A stretch of 64,000 nt of DNA, taken from positions 18,622,501 to 18,686,500 of the forward strand of contig JALIGW010000013.1 in assembly GCA_023053685.1 (NCBI GenBank), read 5' to 3'. Below are positions 22,770-35,250 of this stretch, piece after piece (the first letter of the stretch is position 1; the number at the start of each line of letters is the position of its first letter). Made by a program: the position numbers and the translations under genes. A model generated the notes under the pieces. It was not told the DNA's origin. It worked only from the letters and a program-made list of their open reading frames with translations, and did not search any database. The DNA is from Diadophis punctatus similis. Its lineage: Eukaryota; Chordata; Lepidosauria; Squamata; Dipsadidae.

Positions 22770-23104
22770 GGCATGATGGCTCAGCAGTTAAAGACACTGA
22801 CAAAGCTAACAGCCCAGATTTGATACCAAGCACCACATAATGGTGTGAGCTTCTGTTACTCCTCCCAGCTCCTGCCCAGCGAGTAATTCAAAAGCATGCA
22901 AATGTGAGTACCGTAGATAAATAGGTACCACTTTGGTAGAAAGTAACAGCATTCTCTGCATCTTGGAATATAGTCATGCTGGCCACATGACCATGGAAAT
23001 GTCTTCGGACAATACTGGCTCCCTTGGCTAAGAAATGGAGATAAGCACCACCTCCTATAACCAGACATGATTGGACAGGGGAAACCTTTACCTTTACCTT
23101 TATC
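22770..23104 (+). mobile_element. tRNA-derived SINE, third family, (ACCTTT)n tail
   Basis: The head GCATGATGGCTCAGCAGTTA is tRNA-like; the body contains CATGCTGGCCACATGACC and GGCTAAGAAATGGAG, and the copy ends in ACCTTT repeats. The second, 5'-truncated copy is at 41645. This family differs from the two SINE families described above. Confidence 0.75.
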
Positions 23105-24977
23105 CAAATTTTCCTCAGAGGAAGGACAAAGGGAAGTCAGATTTTCCCAACATTTTTTTGAAGTGGCAATAGTATCATTGGTTTTTTTTCTTAAGAGTTT
23201 TGTGTGTCTGTCTGTGTGTGTTTATTATCAGTGCAGCATCAACTGAGTCAGTTGTCTGTCAATCATTCTGCTTTCTCTTCCATGTTAAAATCTGCCATTT
23301 AAGGACATCATAATAGGAAAATATTGCTCTGCTACCGAAATAAAAAAGTTGGAGACTATCTGATGAGAATTGTATAAAGTGGCTGTTTTCTAGATGGGAA
23401 ATATCATGAATAAGAAAAAGTTTAAATGATAAAAAAAAGAATGATTAGAGCTTTATATTTCAGCTAAGTTCTCAAAAGGTATGTTTAGAAAAGGTATGTG
23501 GCTCTTATATATGCTTAACCATCTCCACTTTGTTGTCCTTGTAAAATGAACCGACAAAGAGAAAGTTATGTTATTCAATCTACTATTGCTCTTCCATAGG
23601 TGTCCTAAAATTCTTGGTTGCTTTTTATGAAATCAGCAGAAACCTAGCCCATTAAGGACTCATGAGTCTTACTGTTTTCTATTACAGGCCTTTGGGCTTT
23701 ATTGTTCCCAGCTATATTCCTGGAAGCTGCTCAATAGCAGTATTCTCTGGCTGGGTTATTCTTAATCTCCAGATAAACCAGGATCTAAAAATTAAGCCAT
23801 TCAATTTCTTTCAAGAATTGCATAAGGTACTTCCAGACAGGGCCTTCTGGATCAATCTTAAGCTGGCTTTTGATGATCTGATCATTGGTTAGGTGAAGAG
23901 CTGAATTGTCTTGGTATAGCTTTGAGTCAATTAATTTAGAACCGAAACTAACTTGGAACACAGTGGAAGGTTTTCCTCTGGAGTCAGATGATTTCCAAAT
24001 CCAGATTCACTCCATTTTCCTGGGATTGAGCCTAAACCTGTTTCTGCCCCCTTTAGAAAGTGGGTCTTGACTGCCCCCTCAGTCAAATGGCCTATTAAAT
24101 CTGGAGCTGACATGTGTAGCTTATGTGTTTTGTCTGCATATTGATGATTTCTGATGTCCTAATGATGAAAATGATAAGTCCAGAGGGGACCTCATAATAG
24201 AAGACCCTCAGAACGTGATCTCTTTCCCACTAGCACCAACAACTGGAATAACTTTTCTAGGAATCCTGAAAGTAATAAAAATTTCATGGGAATTTTAGGG
24301 CCTTGAAAAGAAAGTGTAGGCAATTTATGTTTTATATCAGAGTGCAAAACATTGATATAAAATAATTAAAAGAAAAGTCAAAAAGTCAAAAAGACCATTT
24401 TAATCCTGAATTTCATCAGAGAAGTTCTCTCCTTCAAAACTTACAAAATTTAAAGGTGTGTCATCTTCTATTCGAAGTTGAAAATAAGGCAGTGTGTTAA
24501 AAGTTGGATTTTGTCATACACACAACTGTTTTTAAAACTGATAAAAGTTACCATCTAGCTTATTCTCTTTCATCCCAACCCACCCACCACGTAGGCATAT
24601 TGTTTAGGAAAAAAAAAAAAAGGATAACAAAGGAGCACCTTCTATATGCTTTGAGCTCATGCATGAAGGTGGGATATAAATCAGTCAGTTTGGGCAGTGT
24701 CCTTGACAAAATAATTTGCCAAAACACACTGGGCTTTCACACAATCCTTTCTTTAATGATTGAAACATTAAACATCCTTTTGAGGCACTTGGGACAGTTC
24801 TTTTTCTCCTGGGCTCAAATGAGGCTTAACTCTCATTCTTTCCTTGAAGACCCTTGAAGACTCACATTCCTGGTGCTTGAAATAAGCATTTGTCCTCCCC
24901 CTCCCCCATTTCAACCTCCAGCAACTTCATGAGAAATATAGGAAATAATATAAAATTGTTGATATATTCATTAGGAC
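23105..24977. other. Unrecognised sequence
   Basis: No clear repeat. A 76-codon frame at 23662-23892 is preceded by TCTATTACAG, but its end lacks a strong donor and the peptide is not recognised. An A tract lies near 24609. Confidence 0.4.
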
Positions 24978-25323
24978 CAGGGGCGGGTTGCTCACTTACC
25001 TCGCTGCCGGAGCCATGCGTGCGCATCTCCATGCTTTGGGGGGGGTGCGCTCGCTACGCACGTGCGCACCCTCGCGCGATTTTGCTTCTGCGCATGCGCA
25101 AAAGCAAAATTGCACCAAAATCTCACGCACGCGCATGTCCCCTCGCGAGATTTCGGCGCGGTTTTGCTTTTGCGCATGCGCAGAAGCAAAATTGCCTGAA
25201 AATCAGCAAAAATCAGCGGAAAAAATTGGTGACGCGCCGGCAGAGAGGGCTTCGGAGTGGTTGCGAAATCTGCCACTCCCTACCGGAGCTGTGTATTGGG
25301 CAGCTCCGGCAGGAACTCACCTG
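24978..25323. mobile_element. Foldback-type hAT MITE, copy 2
   Basis: Ends CAGGGGCGGGTTGCTCACTT and GGCAGGAACTCACCTG. The flanks share ATTAGG, an imperfect target duplication. The interior contains two hairpins with intact TGCGCATGCGCA (25089-25100 and 25171-25182), each flanked by TTTTGCTT / AAGCAAAATTG, so the element is a palindrome of palindromes. No coding capacity. Confidence 0.8.
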
Positions 25324-25482
25324 TGATTAGGCCATTTAAATATGAAAAACAAATGTCAAAACGGATTGGGTACTTTCTTCTTTAGCACAGCACTACACCT
25401 TTCATACCTTGTATTCTAAATGAAGGGGTTCCATGTTTTTTCCCCCTCCCTTTTGTTATAAAATGGGGGGGGAGTGGTTGGA

Positions 25483-25663
25483 TGTCTATGGAGATTCTCA
25501 GTTATCCAGGTCATGGTTGTCCCAAAGGTGCTTTTTCAAGAGGCACCTGGACCTTCTTTGTTTTTCCCTTGACATTTTGAAGATACTTCTTGGAAGAGAA
25601 GAGAAATATCTTCAAGGAAAAACAAGTCCAGTTGCCTCTTGAAAAAGTACCTTTGATACAACA
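25483..25663 (+). mobile_element. Inverted repeat, Penelope-like terminal repeat (tentative), copy 1
   Basis: The arm CTTTTTCAAGAGGCACCTGG is mirrored by AGTTGCCTCTTGAAAAAGTA about 95 bp later. Between them, TTGAAGATACTTCTTGGAAG followed by AGAAGAGAAATATCTTC recalls the 'GAAGCTTCTTGGATGAGAAGCGAAACGTC' type of sequence I associate with Penelope-like elements in vertebrates. A second copy is at 28969. The family call is from memory and needs checking. Confidence 0.45.
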
Positions 25664-25851
25664 GGTGGTTGGGGTTTTGTTTTTTGTTTGCTATCCCAGG
25701 ACTGTCATGTTGTGCGAAATGTGTGCAGAATGATAATTTTGGGTCTTCCTTGTTGATCAACTGGAGGAAATATTGATTAGATCCTCATGATCTCTCAGCT
25801 TTCAGTGGCACGTAAGATTATGCCAGGACTGGTTTTTAAATGGGTGGGAAG

Positions 25852-26215
25852 CAGGGGTGGGTTCCTCCCGGTTCGGACCGGATTGCCCAAACCAGTAGCG
25901 ACCCGCTGGTGATGTCAATGTCGGTGCTGTTCTGTGTGCGCCACCATCTTTTTTTTGGATTTTTCCCCTTAAGCGGCTTGAAAAAGAGCCCTCCCGCCTG
26001 CCCGCGGGTGAATACCGACCTTTATTTCTTCGCCCGAAGCACAGCTGATGAGCTCCTCAGCTGTGTTTCGGGCTAATTCCTGCTTCTGAGCATGCACGGA
26101 AGTGAAATCGCGCAAGGGGATGCGCACCCACGCGAGTGGAGCGATGTGAACCAGTGGCGATGTGAACCGGTGGCGATGCGAATCAGTGGCGATGCGTAAG
26201 TGGAACCCACCCCTG
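25852..26215. mobile_element. Foldback-type hAT MITE, copy 3
   Basis: Ends CAGGGGTGGGTTCCTCCCGG and GTGGAACCCACCCCTG, flanked by a perfect 8-bp repeat GTGGGAAG (25844-25851 and 26216-26223). The right part has short tandem repeats of the GCGATGTGAACCAGTG type (about 26150-26200). It carries no intact TGCGCATGCGCA. Confidence 0.92.
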
Positions 26216-28023
26216 GTGGGAAGGATTGGAAAGGGGAATTGGTGTTTATGAATTTGTCTTTGCTTGGACTGCTCGGGAGATTGTGATGGATTTAATCGTC
26301 TTGGAAGAGATCCTGTTGCTTCTGCTTACAGTGGCTTCAGAAGCAATGGTTAATTCCTGAAGAGAAAGGAAACTTCCAGATGCAGAATTATTCAGTTAGT
26401 GTTACGTTAAGTTTGTTGTAATGGGTGCAAATGTATACACAAAATTTCAAGTGAGTGACATCTATGACCAACAGGAAAAGCATAGATTACTGAACCTACT
26501 GTATATATATCAACATCAATTTATCTGTATGCCTCTTCTCCACAGTAAATCAAAGCTTGGTAACCTTTACCATAACTATAAAGTGCACATTATAAAAATC
26601 CTGTATAGCAATATTTCCAGATGATTAATGATTTCAAATGTATCCACAATCATCATTATATTATCTTTATAATATTACCAAGGCATGGGGTGTCATAGTT
26701 CCACATTTTTGCTATAGTAATCCAGAAATTAATACTGTACACATATATAAGGTCTTGTGCATTGGTCAGTTGCATTTGCTAATTTTTTTTAGCTCTTCAT
26801 CCAAGTAATTCTCAGCGGACCATTTTAATTTTACAACAAACTTGTGAAGTAATTGAGACAAAGATATAACAACTGACCCAATACAGTGACCTTCATGGTG
26901 AAATGTAGATTTGAACAGAGAGTTCCCCAGTCCAGCTCAGACATTATCAGTATCATAAAGTGCATAATATAAATAATACATTTCTAAATAAATAGGATTA
27001 ATTATCAAATTAATACTGAACATTGATGCAATTCATTTCAGATCAAGCAGAAACATTTGATTGGATTGATCAATCTCAGGCCTGCTTTGGAAAAATATAT
27101 ACTTTAGAGGCATCTGGTCTGAGTAAAAAAATTAAGCTGATTTTTTTATTTTATTCAGCAAGTCGATTTCAAGATTGGATTAAACTTCCTCCAAATGTCC
27201 ACAAATTATCCCCCTCTCCCCAACTTCACTTTGGCATTCTGAAAATATATATTTTATTGATTATAAAATCAATCCAGTAGGAAACTACAGATACAGTGCT
27301 GCCTCTTTTTTATCTTACATTCTTCAAAAGGGCTAGAATGCTTTTTTATAGAGAGTACTAATTTCCATATATGTCTATAAAGACCCTTAAATCAGATTTC
27401 TCTGGAAACAAAAGCAAAACAAAACAATGTTGTCAAGGCAGACATGTAGTATTTTTCCCCCCATAAGCAAACCTCTTTTCCACCACAATTTCAGATTTTT
27501 GTCATAAGAAATGTATTTCATTGTTGTAGCTTTCAGCAAAAAGGGCAACAATCTGCTTTCCCCTTCATCTTTTTGCTGAGTGCTGTGAAAAAAGGCTTTA
27601 TCCTTCATCAGAGGTTAGAAAAATACTGTTTTTAGAACACACAGGTCAGACAAGGCATGCCATACATCTGCTCTTCTTATTTATACCAACAGCCACGGTA
27701 CATAGAAGATGCTTGAGGCACAGGACATGACGCAAAAGCATATTAAAAATCCCAAGACAGTACTGTACTTTAGGATAATTTAATAATTGTGTAACAAGAA
27801 AAAGAAAATTAGTAATGCAAGTCATATATCAGTTACCCATGTTAGACTATGTCATTCTTATTAGGACCTCTGCCAAATGAGTGTATTATGATTGTGTAAA
27901 AGGTTTAGGTTTCTGCACAGTGATTTCATCTCCCTCCATTTCCACAATCGGATTTTTGATGAACACAAATATGGAGCTTAAACAAGGATCATAAGAAAAT
28001 AGCCACATGGGTTGCTACCTATT
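26216..28023. other. Unrecognised AT-rich sequence
   Basis: About 1.8 kb with no clear gene or repeat. Small open frames show no recognisable domain. Confidence 0.4.
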
Positions 28024-28232
28024 TTCTTATTTTCTTAGGTTTATATCCCACTTTTCTTACAACGTCTCAAGACAATATACATTCCCTTCTCAATTCTTTA
28101 CCACCACCACAACATCATGTGTTGAAGGTTGAGCTGAGTGATTATGACTAACTCAAATCCCTACTGAACATCTATGGCTGACGGTTAACTTGAAACTAGG
28201 TTCTAGCCTAAGACTTAAATCACTATATCCCA
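28024..28232 (-). mobile_element. Old tRNA-derived SINE remnant
   Basis: The complement of TTTATATCCCACTTTTCTTA (SINE tail) and GCCTAAGACTTAAATCACTA (degenerate tRNA head) are spaced as in a full SINE. Strongly diverged. Confidence 0.45.
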
Positions 28233-28968
28233 AGACGTGAACAGGGAATAAATCCATGAGTAGAAAGGACTAATAGCCCTGTGAAGAATTGCATCTGCTC
28301 TGTCCAATAGAAAAAAAAATCCCAAATCTCATGTGACAGATTTCTCAGCCAAGAGGTCTAGACATGGAGCTGTTATTTCACTTGACAGGCAACTAAAGCT
28401 GTATAAGCCCATGTTGCTATATGCAACAATGACTTATAAATGTCCACAAACCTTGAGAATAAATTATGCTCAAGCAATACCGTTTCACCTTGCCATTAAA
28501 AACAGCACTCAAGATGTCTCTCAGTAAAGTACAAATACAATGATAGTTATATTTAGAACAATAATACACTTGATATGAAAGCATGTGGGATTCTCATTGT
28601 AAAAAGAAAATCCCATTACTCTTTCCCACTCAGACCATTTGGCCCCAGGACACTTTTATAAATCAATAAGGGAACAGACAAGTACACTTGTAGTATGTCT
28701 CATCACTCCAAAGAGCCCTCTCCAGTCATGGGCTTGAAAAGAATATATTCTAGTTCATCAAGCAGGCTAGTCAAAGTTTCAGTAGCCAAGGCTACAGTAT
28801 ATCAAACATGACATTCATGCCGCAACAGATACAAGCAGTTTTACTGAACTTTGTTTATCATGGGCTTTAAATACTTCACATTTTTCTTTCCTGGAGCATA
28901 TTCTATTGACTAGTGGGAAAAACAAGTCTATTAGGCAACTCTGAGAAGATGCAGCAGTAATGGCAAAT
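28233..28968. other. Unrecognised sequence
   Basis: No gene or repeat recognised. Confidence 0.4.
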
Positions 28969-29160
28969 GTCTATGGAGATTCTAAGTCATCCAGGTCAAG
29001 GTTGTCCCAAAAGTGCTTTTTCCCAAAAGGCAACTGGACTCTGTTTTTTCTTTGAAGACGTTTCTTTTTTTTATCCAAGAAGCTTCTTCATTCTTCATGT
29101 CTTCAAGGAGGAAAAAAAAGTACAGTTGTCTTTTGGAAGAAACCACTTTTGGAACAACAA
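28969..29160 (-). mobile_element. Inverted repeat, Penelope-like terminal repeat (tentative), copy 2
   Basis: Begins GTCTATGGAGATTCTAAGTC like copy 1 (25483). Its centre, TTTGAAGACGTTTCTTTTTT then ATCCAAGAAGCTTCTTC, is the complement of a GAAGAAGCTTCTTGGAT / GAAACGTCTTC motif, which retains GAAACGTC. Arms GGCAACTGGACTC and GTACAGTTGTCTTTTGG flank it. Confidence 0.45.
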
Positions 29161-29820
29161 TAATGGCAATGAATAATTTCTTTGCAATTAACACCATTTT
29201 AGTGTCTATGTGCATGTCCCATTGTTGCTTTGACTATCTTCCTGTTTTTGATATTCCACTTCAGCATTGAAAATTGGGCAGTCTACATTCAAAGAGAGAA
29301 AGAAGGTATTTATTCATTCTAGAAAGTTGAGAAGAGTTTTGACAGAGTGACTTGTAAAGGTGACAGAAAAACCAGCCAAAGTGCCATAGAACTATTTGGA
29401 TCCACCAGATTCTTGGGGTTGGTCAACTTGCCACCAGACATTATGAGTCTCAGTTAATGTCAACTCCACTAGATAGTTATCTATCATAACTGAGTTGTTA
29501 AAATTTCCTCTCACATATTATTACCATCACTCCCAATTGAGAAAACCAGATCCAAACACTACCAACAAAATGGAGGCATGTTGAAATTTTAGTAAGAAGA
29601 GTCCAGCAACCCTTCAGAAACAAATACTATTGGAAATGGGTGAATTACAGAATCACTATAAAATGATAAAGTGATATCATTAAAAAATGATATAGCATAT
29701 TTTTCAGACATAAGCTATTGGTAAAAAGCTGTGGTACCTATAAAAAGGTGTCTGATACATGCTCCTATGCAATGTCAAGTAGTTCCTTCAAACATTTTGC
29801 GCAATCTTAATAGTCTAAAA
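29161..29820. other. Unrecognised sequence
   Basis: No gene or repeat recognised. Confidence 0.4.
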
Positions 29821-29958
29821 CAGGGGAATCAAACTCAAGTCATCACAGCAGCGTCACGTGACGTATCGGGACTTTCCCCCCCCCCCATGCTAAACTGGGC
29901 ATGAGAGTGGCCAGTGCATGATGCATTCGGCCCGTGGGCCCGGAGTTTGACAGCCCTG
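29821..29958. mobile_element. hAT MITE (CAGGGCTGTCAAACTC family), reverse copy
   Basis: Complementary ends CAGGGGAATCAAACTC and GAGTTTGACAGCCCTG, flanked by a perfect 8-bp repeat GTCTAAAA (29813-29820 and 29959-29966). Same family as 12711 in opposite orientation. Confidence 0.9.
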
Positions 29959-29966
29959 GTCTAAAA

Positions 29967-30369
29967 GATTTAGAGGCAGCAACGTTAATTGGAACAAAAA
30001 TGTTACATTAAATATCCAGATCTGCTAAGCTTTCCTGTGGCCAGTAGATGGCAGAAACTCCTTCCAATAGCTACCACATCAACTACTTCATTATCTCTAA
30101 AAGCAACAGCGAAGGATTCCTTTCAGCTGTCATCTTGATATTATGTGTGCTGGTGGGGTGTCAGTCTGTAAGAGCAAATCAAGATGAGAACCAGAACAGC
30201 AAATATTGACTGAAATTAAGGCTGTTCGCATACTGGTTTTATTTTCAGATGCCATTCTTCTGTTTATTTCTAAACCTCACACTACTATTCCTAGGTTGAT
30301 GCAAATGATAGCTGCCTTTTGTAAAACAGCAGGATACCTTATTAACTGATACAAATCAGAGTTGATTTC
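29967..30369. other. Unrecognised sequence
   Basis: No gene or repeat recognised. Confidence 0.4.
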
Positions 30370-30921
30370 AGAGAATAATCAGAACTGCAGAAAAAACAAT
30401 TACTGCCAACCTGCCTTCCTCTGAGGACCTGTATACTGCACAAGTCAAAAAGAGGGCTGTGAAAATATTTACAGACACCTCACATCCTGGACATAAATTA
30501 TTTCAACTCCTACCCTCAAAACGAGGCTATAGAGCACTGCACACCAAGACAACTAGACATAAGAACAGTTTTTCCCCGAACGCCATCACTCTGCTAAACA
30601 AATAATTCCCTCACCACTGTCAAACTATTCACTAAGGCTGCATTACTATTACTATTAGTCTTCTCATCGTTCCTATCACCCATCTCCTTCCACTTATGAC
30701 TGTATGACTGTAACTTGTTGCTTGTATCCTTACAATTTATATTAATATTGATTGTTTCCGGATAGCTTATTTGTACCCTATGACAATCATTAAGTGTTAT
30801 ACCTCATGATTCTTGACAAATGTATCTTTTATTTTATGTACACTGAGAGCACATGCACCAAAGACAAATTCCTTGTGTGTCCAATCACACTTGGCCAATA
30901 AAGAATTCTATTCTATTCTAT
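30370..30921 (+). mobile_element. CR1-L3-type LINE 3' end
   Basis: Matches the complement of 50900-51450 in order: the ORF2 C-terminus (frame includes SEDLYTAQVKKRAVKIF and a KNSFSPNAITLLNK end at about 30605), the 3' UTR with CTTGGCCAATAAAGAATTC, and the ATTCTATTCTAT tail. About 550 bp survive, truncated at the 5' side as usual for target-primed reverse transcription. Confidence 0.88.
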
Positions 30922-31395
30922 AGGTGAAAATTTGGTAACTCATCTATTTAAGGAATATCCATTCTGTATTTGTACCAAATTCATTGAATATTTAGATATG
31001 TGTATACAAAAATATATAAACTCAGCCAGTAACATATATTATAAATAAATATATATAAAGAGGTATCTTCAGATAGATAGTAGTCATTAAGTCTCACCTT
31101 TTGGGAAAAGTTAAATGTTCTCAAAATGAATATTATTCCTAGATTATTTTATATTCTGAGAGGAATTCCTGTTCAAATATCTGGAAAATATTTTCAGAAA
31201 ATAAACTGGAAAAAATTTTATGGGGTTCTTCGATTCTGTGAATATTATTACAGAAAGTGCAATTAATGAACAAGGGTTCAAATTTCCAGATCTGGAACTG
31301 TAGCTCCAAGCTTACTTACTGTTAAAAAATTAAATATTGGAAGCCAACAATTGGTATTAATTTCCTGATTTGGGCAACTTTGTAATGTCCATATA
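30922..31395. other. Unrecognised AT-rich sequence
   Basis: No gene or repeat recognised. Confidence 0.4.
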
Positions 31396-31770
31396 CAGAT
31401 AGTCCTCAACTTACAACCACAATTAAGCCCCAAATTTCTGTTGTTAAGTGAGACATTTGTTGAGTGAGTTTTCCCCCATTTTACAACCTTTCTTGCCACA
31501 GTTGTTAGGTGAAACACTGCAGTTGATAAGTTAGCAACCTGGTTGTTAAGTGAATCTGGCTTCCTCATTGTCTTTGCTTGTCAGAACATGACCCTGGGAC
31601 ACTGCAACAGTCATAAATATGAACCGGTTGCCAAGCATCTGAATTTTGATCACATGATCATTGGGACCCTTCAAAGGTTGCAATTGTGAAAAATGGTCAT
31701 AAGTCACTTTTTTCAGTGCCGTAACTTTGAATGGTCACTAAATGAACTGTTATAAGTTGAGGGCTACCTG
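31396..31770. mobile_element. MITE (CAGATAGTCCTCAACTTA family)
   Basis: Ends CAGATAGTCCTCAACTTA and TATAAGTTGAGGGCTACCTG are inverted repeats. TA precedes the left end; TG follows the right end, consistent with a mutated TA target. Body is rich in GTTAAGTGA-type motifs. Probably mariner/Tigger-like; non-coding. Confidence 0.75.
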
Positions 31771-31843
31771 TGTAGCACCTTTAGTTGGAAGGAGAGTATT
31801 AGGATATAAATACATTTAAATTCTCATATTTCTGAAAACAATT

Positions 31844-32250
31844 ATGTTATTTTGGAAGCTATGGAACTCCCGAGATGGGGGTTACTCCTTCATCTTGGTG
31901 CTACTTGACCTCTCAGCGGCTTTTGATACCATTGACCATGGTATCCTTCTGCACCGATTAATGGAATTGGGAGTGGGAGGCACCGTTTTGCGGTGGTTTT
32001 TCTCCTACCTCTCTGATCGGGTGCAGTCGGTGTTGGCGGGAGGAGAGAGGTTGACGCCCAGGCCCCTAGTCTGTGGGGTGCCTCAGGGCTCGGTCCTCTC
32101 CCCCCTCCTATTTAACATTTACATGAAACCACTGGGTGAGATCATCCGACGACACGGGGTGAGGTATCAGCAGTATGCTGATGATATCCAGCTTTACATC
32201 TTCACCCCGCATCAATTCAGTGAGGCAGTCGAGGTGATGTGCCGGTGGAA
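31844..32250 (+). pseudogene. L2-like LINE reverse transcriptase fragment
   Basis: About 130 codons encode the centre of a non-LTR reverse transcriptase: LVLLDLSAAFDTIDHGILL (first catalytic Asp), a fingers/palm stretch LRWFFSYLSDRVQSVLAGG, GVPQGSVLSPLLFNIYM, and the active-site YADDIQLY. This order matches the L2/CR1 group of LINEs. The frame then runs into unrelated sequence, and no endonuclease or C-terminal region is attached. Stops are absent across the fragment, so it may not be very old, but it is non-functional by truncation at both ends. The L2-type 3' end at 44862 may come from the same family. Confidence 0.8.
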
Positions 32251-32876
<626 letters not shown>

Positions 32877-33042
32877 TTAGTGTGTCGGCTATATTAAAAA
32901 CAGCCTTGATGGTCCCAGTGAGGGGCTGAAAGGCAAAAAGGAAGCTGTGATGCTTTCTCTCCCATATTTGGGTACACCAGGATAACACGACAGAAAAACA
33001 TATATAACCCTTTCCTGGTGAAAGAGCTGATTGGGAACAGAG

Positions 33043-33342
<300 letters not shown>

Positions 33343-33353
33343 ACATACAGTAT

Positions 33354-33407
33354 ATGTAGGATTTTTTGCTGATAAATGAAAATAATTTATCAGCAATATA
33401 TATATAT

Positions 33408-33438
<31 letters not shown>

Positions 33439-33539
33439 AGGATTTTTTGCTGATAAATGAAAATAAAGGGAGACTATTATAGATCTATTTCGAGCTTATT
33501 TTGCTCTCGTCAGATAGCCATACCCCTTACTGGGATTTA
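33354..33539 (-). mobile_element. Inverted copy of the same SINE, with a partial third copy
   Basis: 33436-33539 is nearly the exact complement of 33095-33206. At 33354-33396 an extra piece GGATTTTTTGCTGATAAATG is followed by its own complement TTTATCAGCA, a small hairpin. A GT run (33409-33434) sits between. The tRNA head is absent from this side. Confidence 0.8.
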
Positions 33540-34013
33540 TATATATAAACTGTTTGTATGATGGTAAGCTGGCCAAATCAGCACACAAAAGCTTAGAGCA
33601 AAATGCATGAATGACCATACCTGAATGGTACCATATGAGAAGGAGACCTCATTGATACCCTCTAACCCACCCAGCAACATTTCATAGACTGATAACCATG
33701 TGATTCATAATGTAATTATAAGGAAAGTTAAAGATGTGCACAGTGGGAATAAATGGCAGGTCATTGCATCTTTCCTTGCTCTACAACTGTAAGATATTAT
33801 TAGTGACTACACTGGGTTTCTAGAGCTCCGAGCAAGAAGTCTTATAGAAACTATCCTATTAACTTGCCATGCCACTTCTCTTTCTAGCTCCATATTCACT
33901 GTTCTGATTGTTCTTTTATCAGCTCTTAATCAACATGCCCTCTTTTGTTCTTTCAGCATTTTTAAAAGCATTGTTTCTTTTCACTGTTCTACCTACCCGC
34001 GGTGAGCCGTGGT
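33540..34013. other. Unrecognised sequence
   Basis: No gene or repeat recognised. Confidence 0.4.
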
Positions 34014-34249
34014 GGCGCAGTGGTTAGAGTGCAGTACTGCAGGCTACTTCTGCTGATCACCAGCTGCCAGCAGTTTGGCAGATCGAATCTCACCAGGCTC
34101 AAGGTTGACTCAGCCTTCCATCCTTCCGAGGTTGGTAAAATGAGGACCCAGATTGTTGGGGGCAATATGCTGACTGTGTAAACCACTTAGAGAGGGCTGT
34201 AAAGCACTATGAAGCAGTATATAAGTCTAAGTGCTATTGCTATTGCTAC
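34014..34249 (+). mobile_element. Sauria-type tRNA-derived SINE, full length
   Basis: Head GAGCCGTGGTGGCGCAGTGG with A box, degenerate B box GATCGAATCTC, body CCATCCTTCCGAGGTTGG, and the tail GTGCTATTGCTATTGCTA, a tail form different from the (TAAA) tails of the copies at 4635 and 47229. Two subfamilies therefore coexist here. Confidence 0.92.
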
Positions 34250-35156
34250 CCTGTGACAATCTTGGTAAATGTCTCAGAAAATTAAAACAAAAATAATTGC
34301 TTGCCCTCTTTCCTTGTACCTGGAAAGTATCTGGTTCCCCCTCTTGACCAAATGAATGTTCAACTTTGGAAAAGCGAATGCTCTCTTCTCACAAGAGATG
34401 GGGGAAAAGTGTGTGTTTTTTTTTTTTAAACTTCTGGAATGTCTGAGAAAGACTGTCAGGCTGTTAACATCCTCCCACAAACATTTCCAGAAGAGTGGGA
34501 GGATGAAAAGCACTTGGGACCTTTGTGTGTATATGTGTGTTTGTGTGTGTGTATGTGTGTAACAGGGATTGAGAGTTACAAGAAGAAATTTTTTTGAATG
34601 CCTTGAAATATTTTTAAAGAATTATTGAGGGATATATTTACCTAATTTAATAAATACTTGTCTGCAGAATAAAGGTCCAATTGAAGTTTTAAAATGGAAA
34701 TTCAAAAAATATTTTGTTGGGCAGTTCTGTACAGTATCAATTATACATGTCAATTTTTTCATTGCTGTGAACTGGATTGTAAAATAAATCTAAATAATTC
34801 TGCATCTTTGGGCAATAGTAATTGTTTAACACCCCAAATTTAAAAACAGCTAACAAATCATAGTGTTTGCTTGGTTAAACTGAGTAGTAAAGATACATGG
34901 TTATCAATGGACATTATGTGGTTTCAACAAAAAAGGCACTGGAAGTGTGTTATTGTGTCAAGAATTGTGTCAAGCCAGAAAAATCATATATTTCCAGCAC
35001 CTTGGAGAGCAGCCATATAAAGTGGCTACTGTTTACAGAATATTGCATTTTTCTACCAACTAAGCAAAGCAGATTTGCATGCAAGTGAGGGTAGTTGAGG
35101 GTAGTTTACAAATTTGCCATAGAAGCAAGGAGAAAGACAAGCTGCTTTAATGACTG
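34250..35156. other. Unrecognised sequence
   Basis: A short GT run near 34525-34560. No gene or repeat otherwise. Confidence 0.4.
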
Positions 35157-35157
35157 A

Positions 35158-35188
<31 letters not shown>

Positions 35189-35250
35189 CCTCCCTCCCTC
35201 TCTCCCTCCCTCCCTCCCTCCCTCCCTCCCTCTCTCCCTCCCTCCCTCCC
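35157..35250. repeat. (TC)n / (CCCT)n pyrimidine tract
   Basis: TC dinucleotides grade into CCCT tetranucleotides. The Glu-Gly-Arg frame on the opposite strand is an artefact. Confidence 0.95.

Noticed and set aside
23662..23892. 76-codon frame preceded by a good acceptor-like TCTATTACAG
   Set aside because: The frame ends in a stop next to GTGAAG, a weak donor, and the peptide resembles nothing known; weaker than the candidate at 7127.
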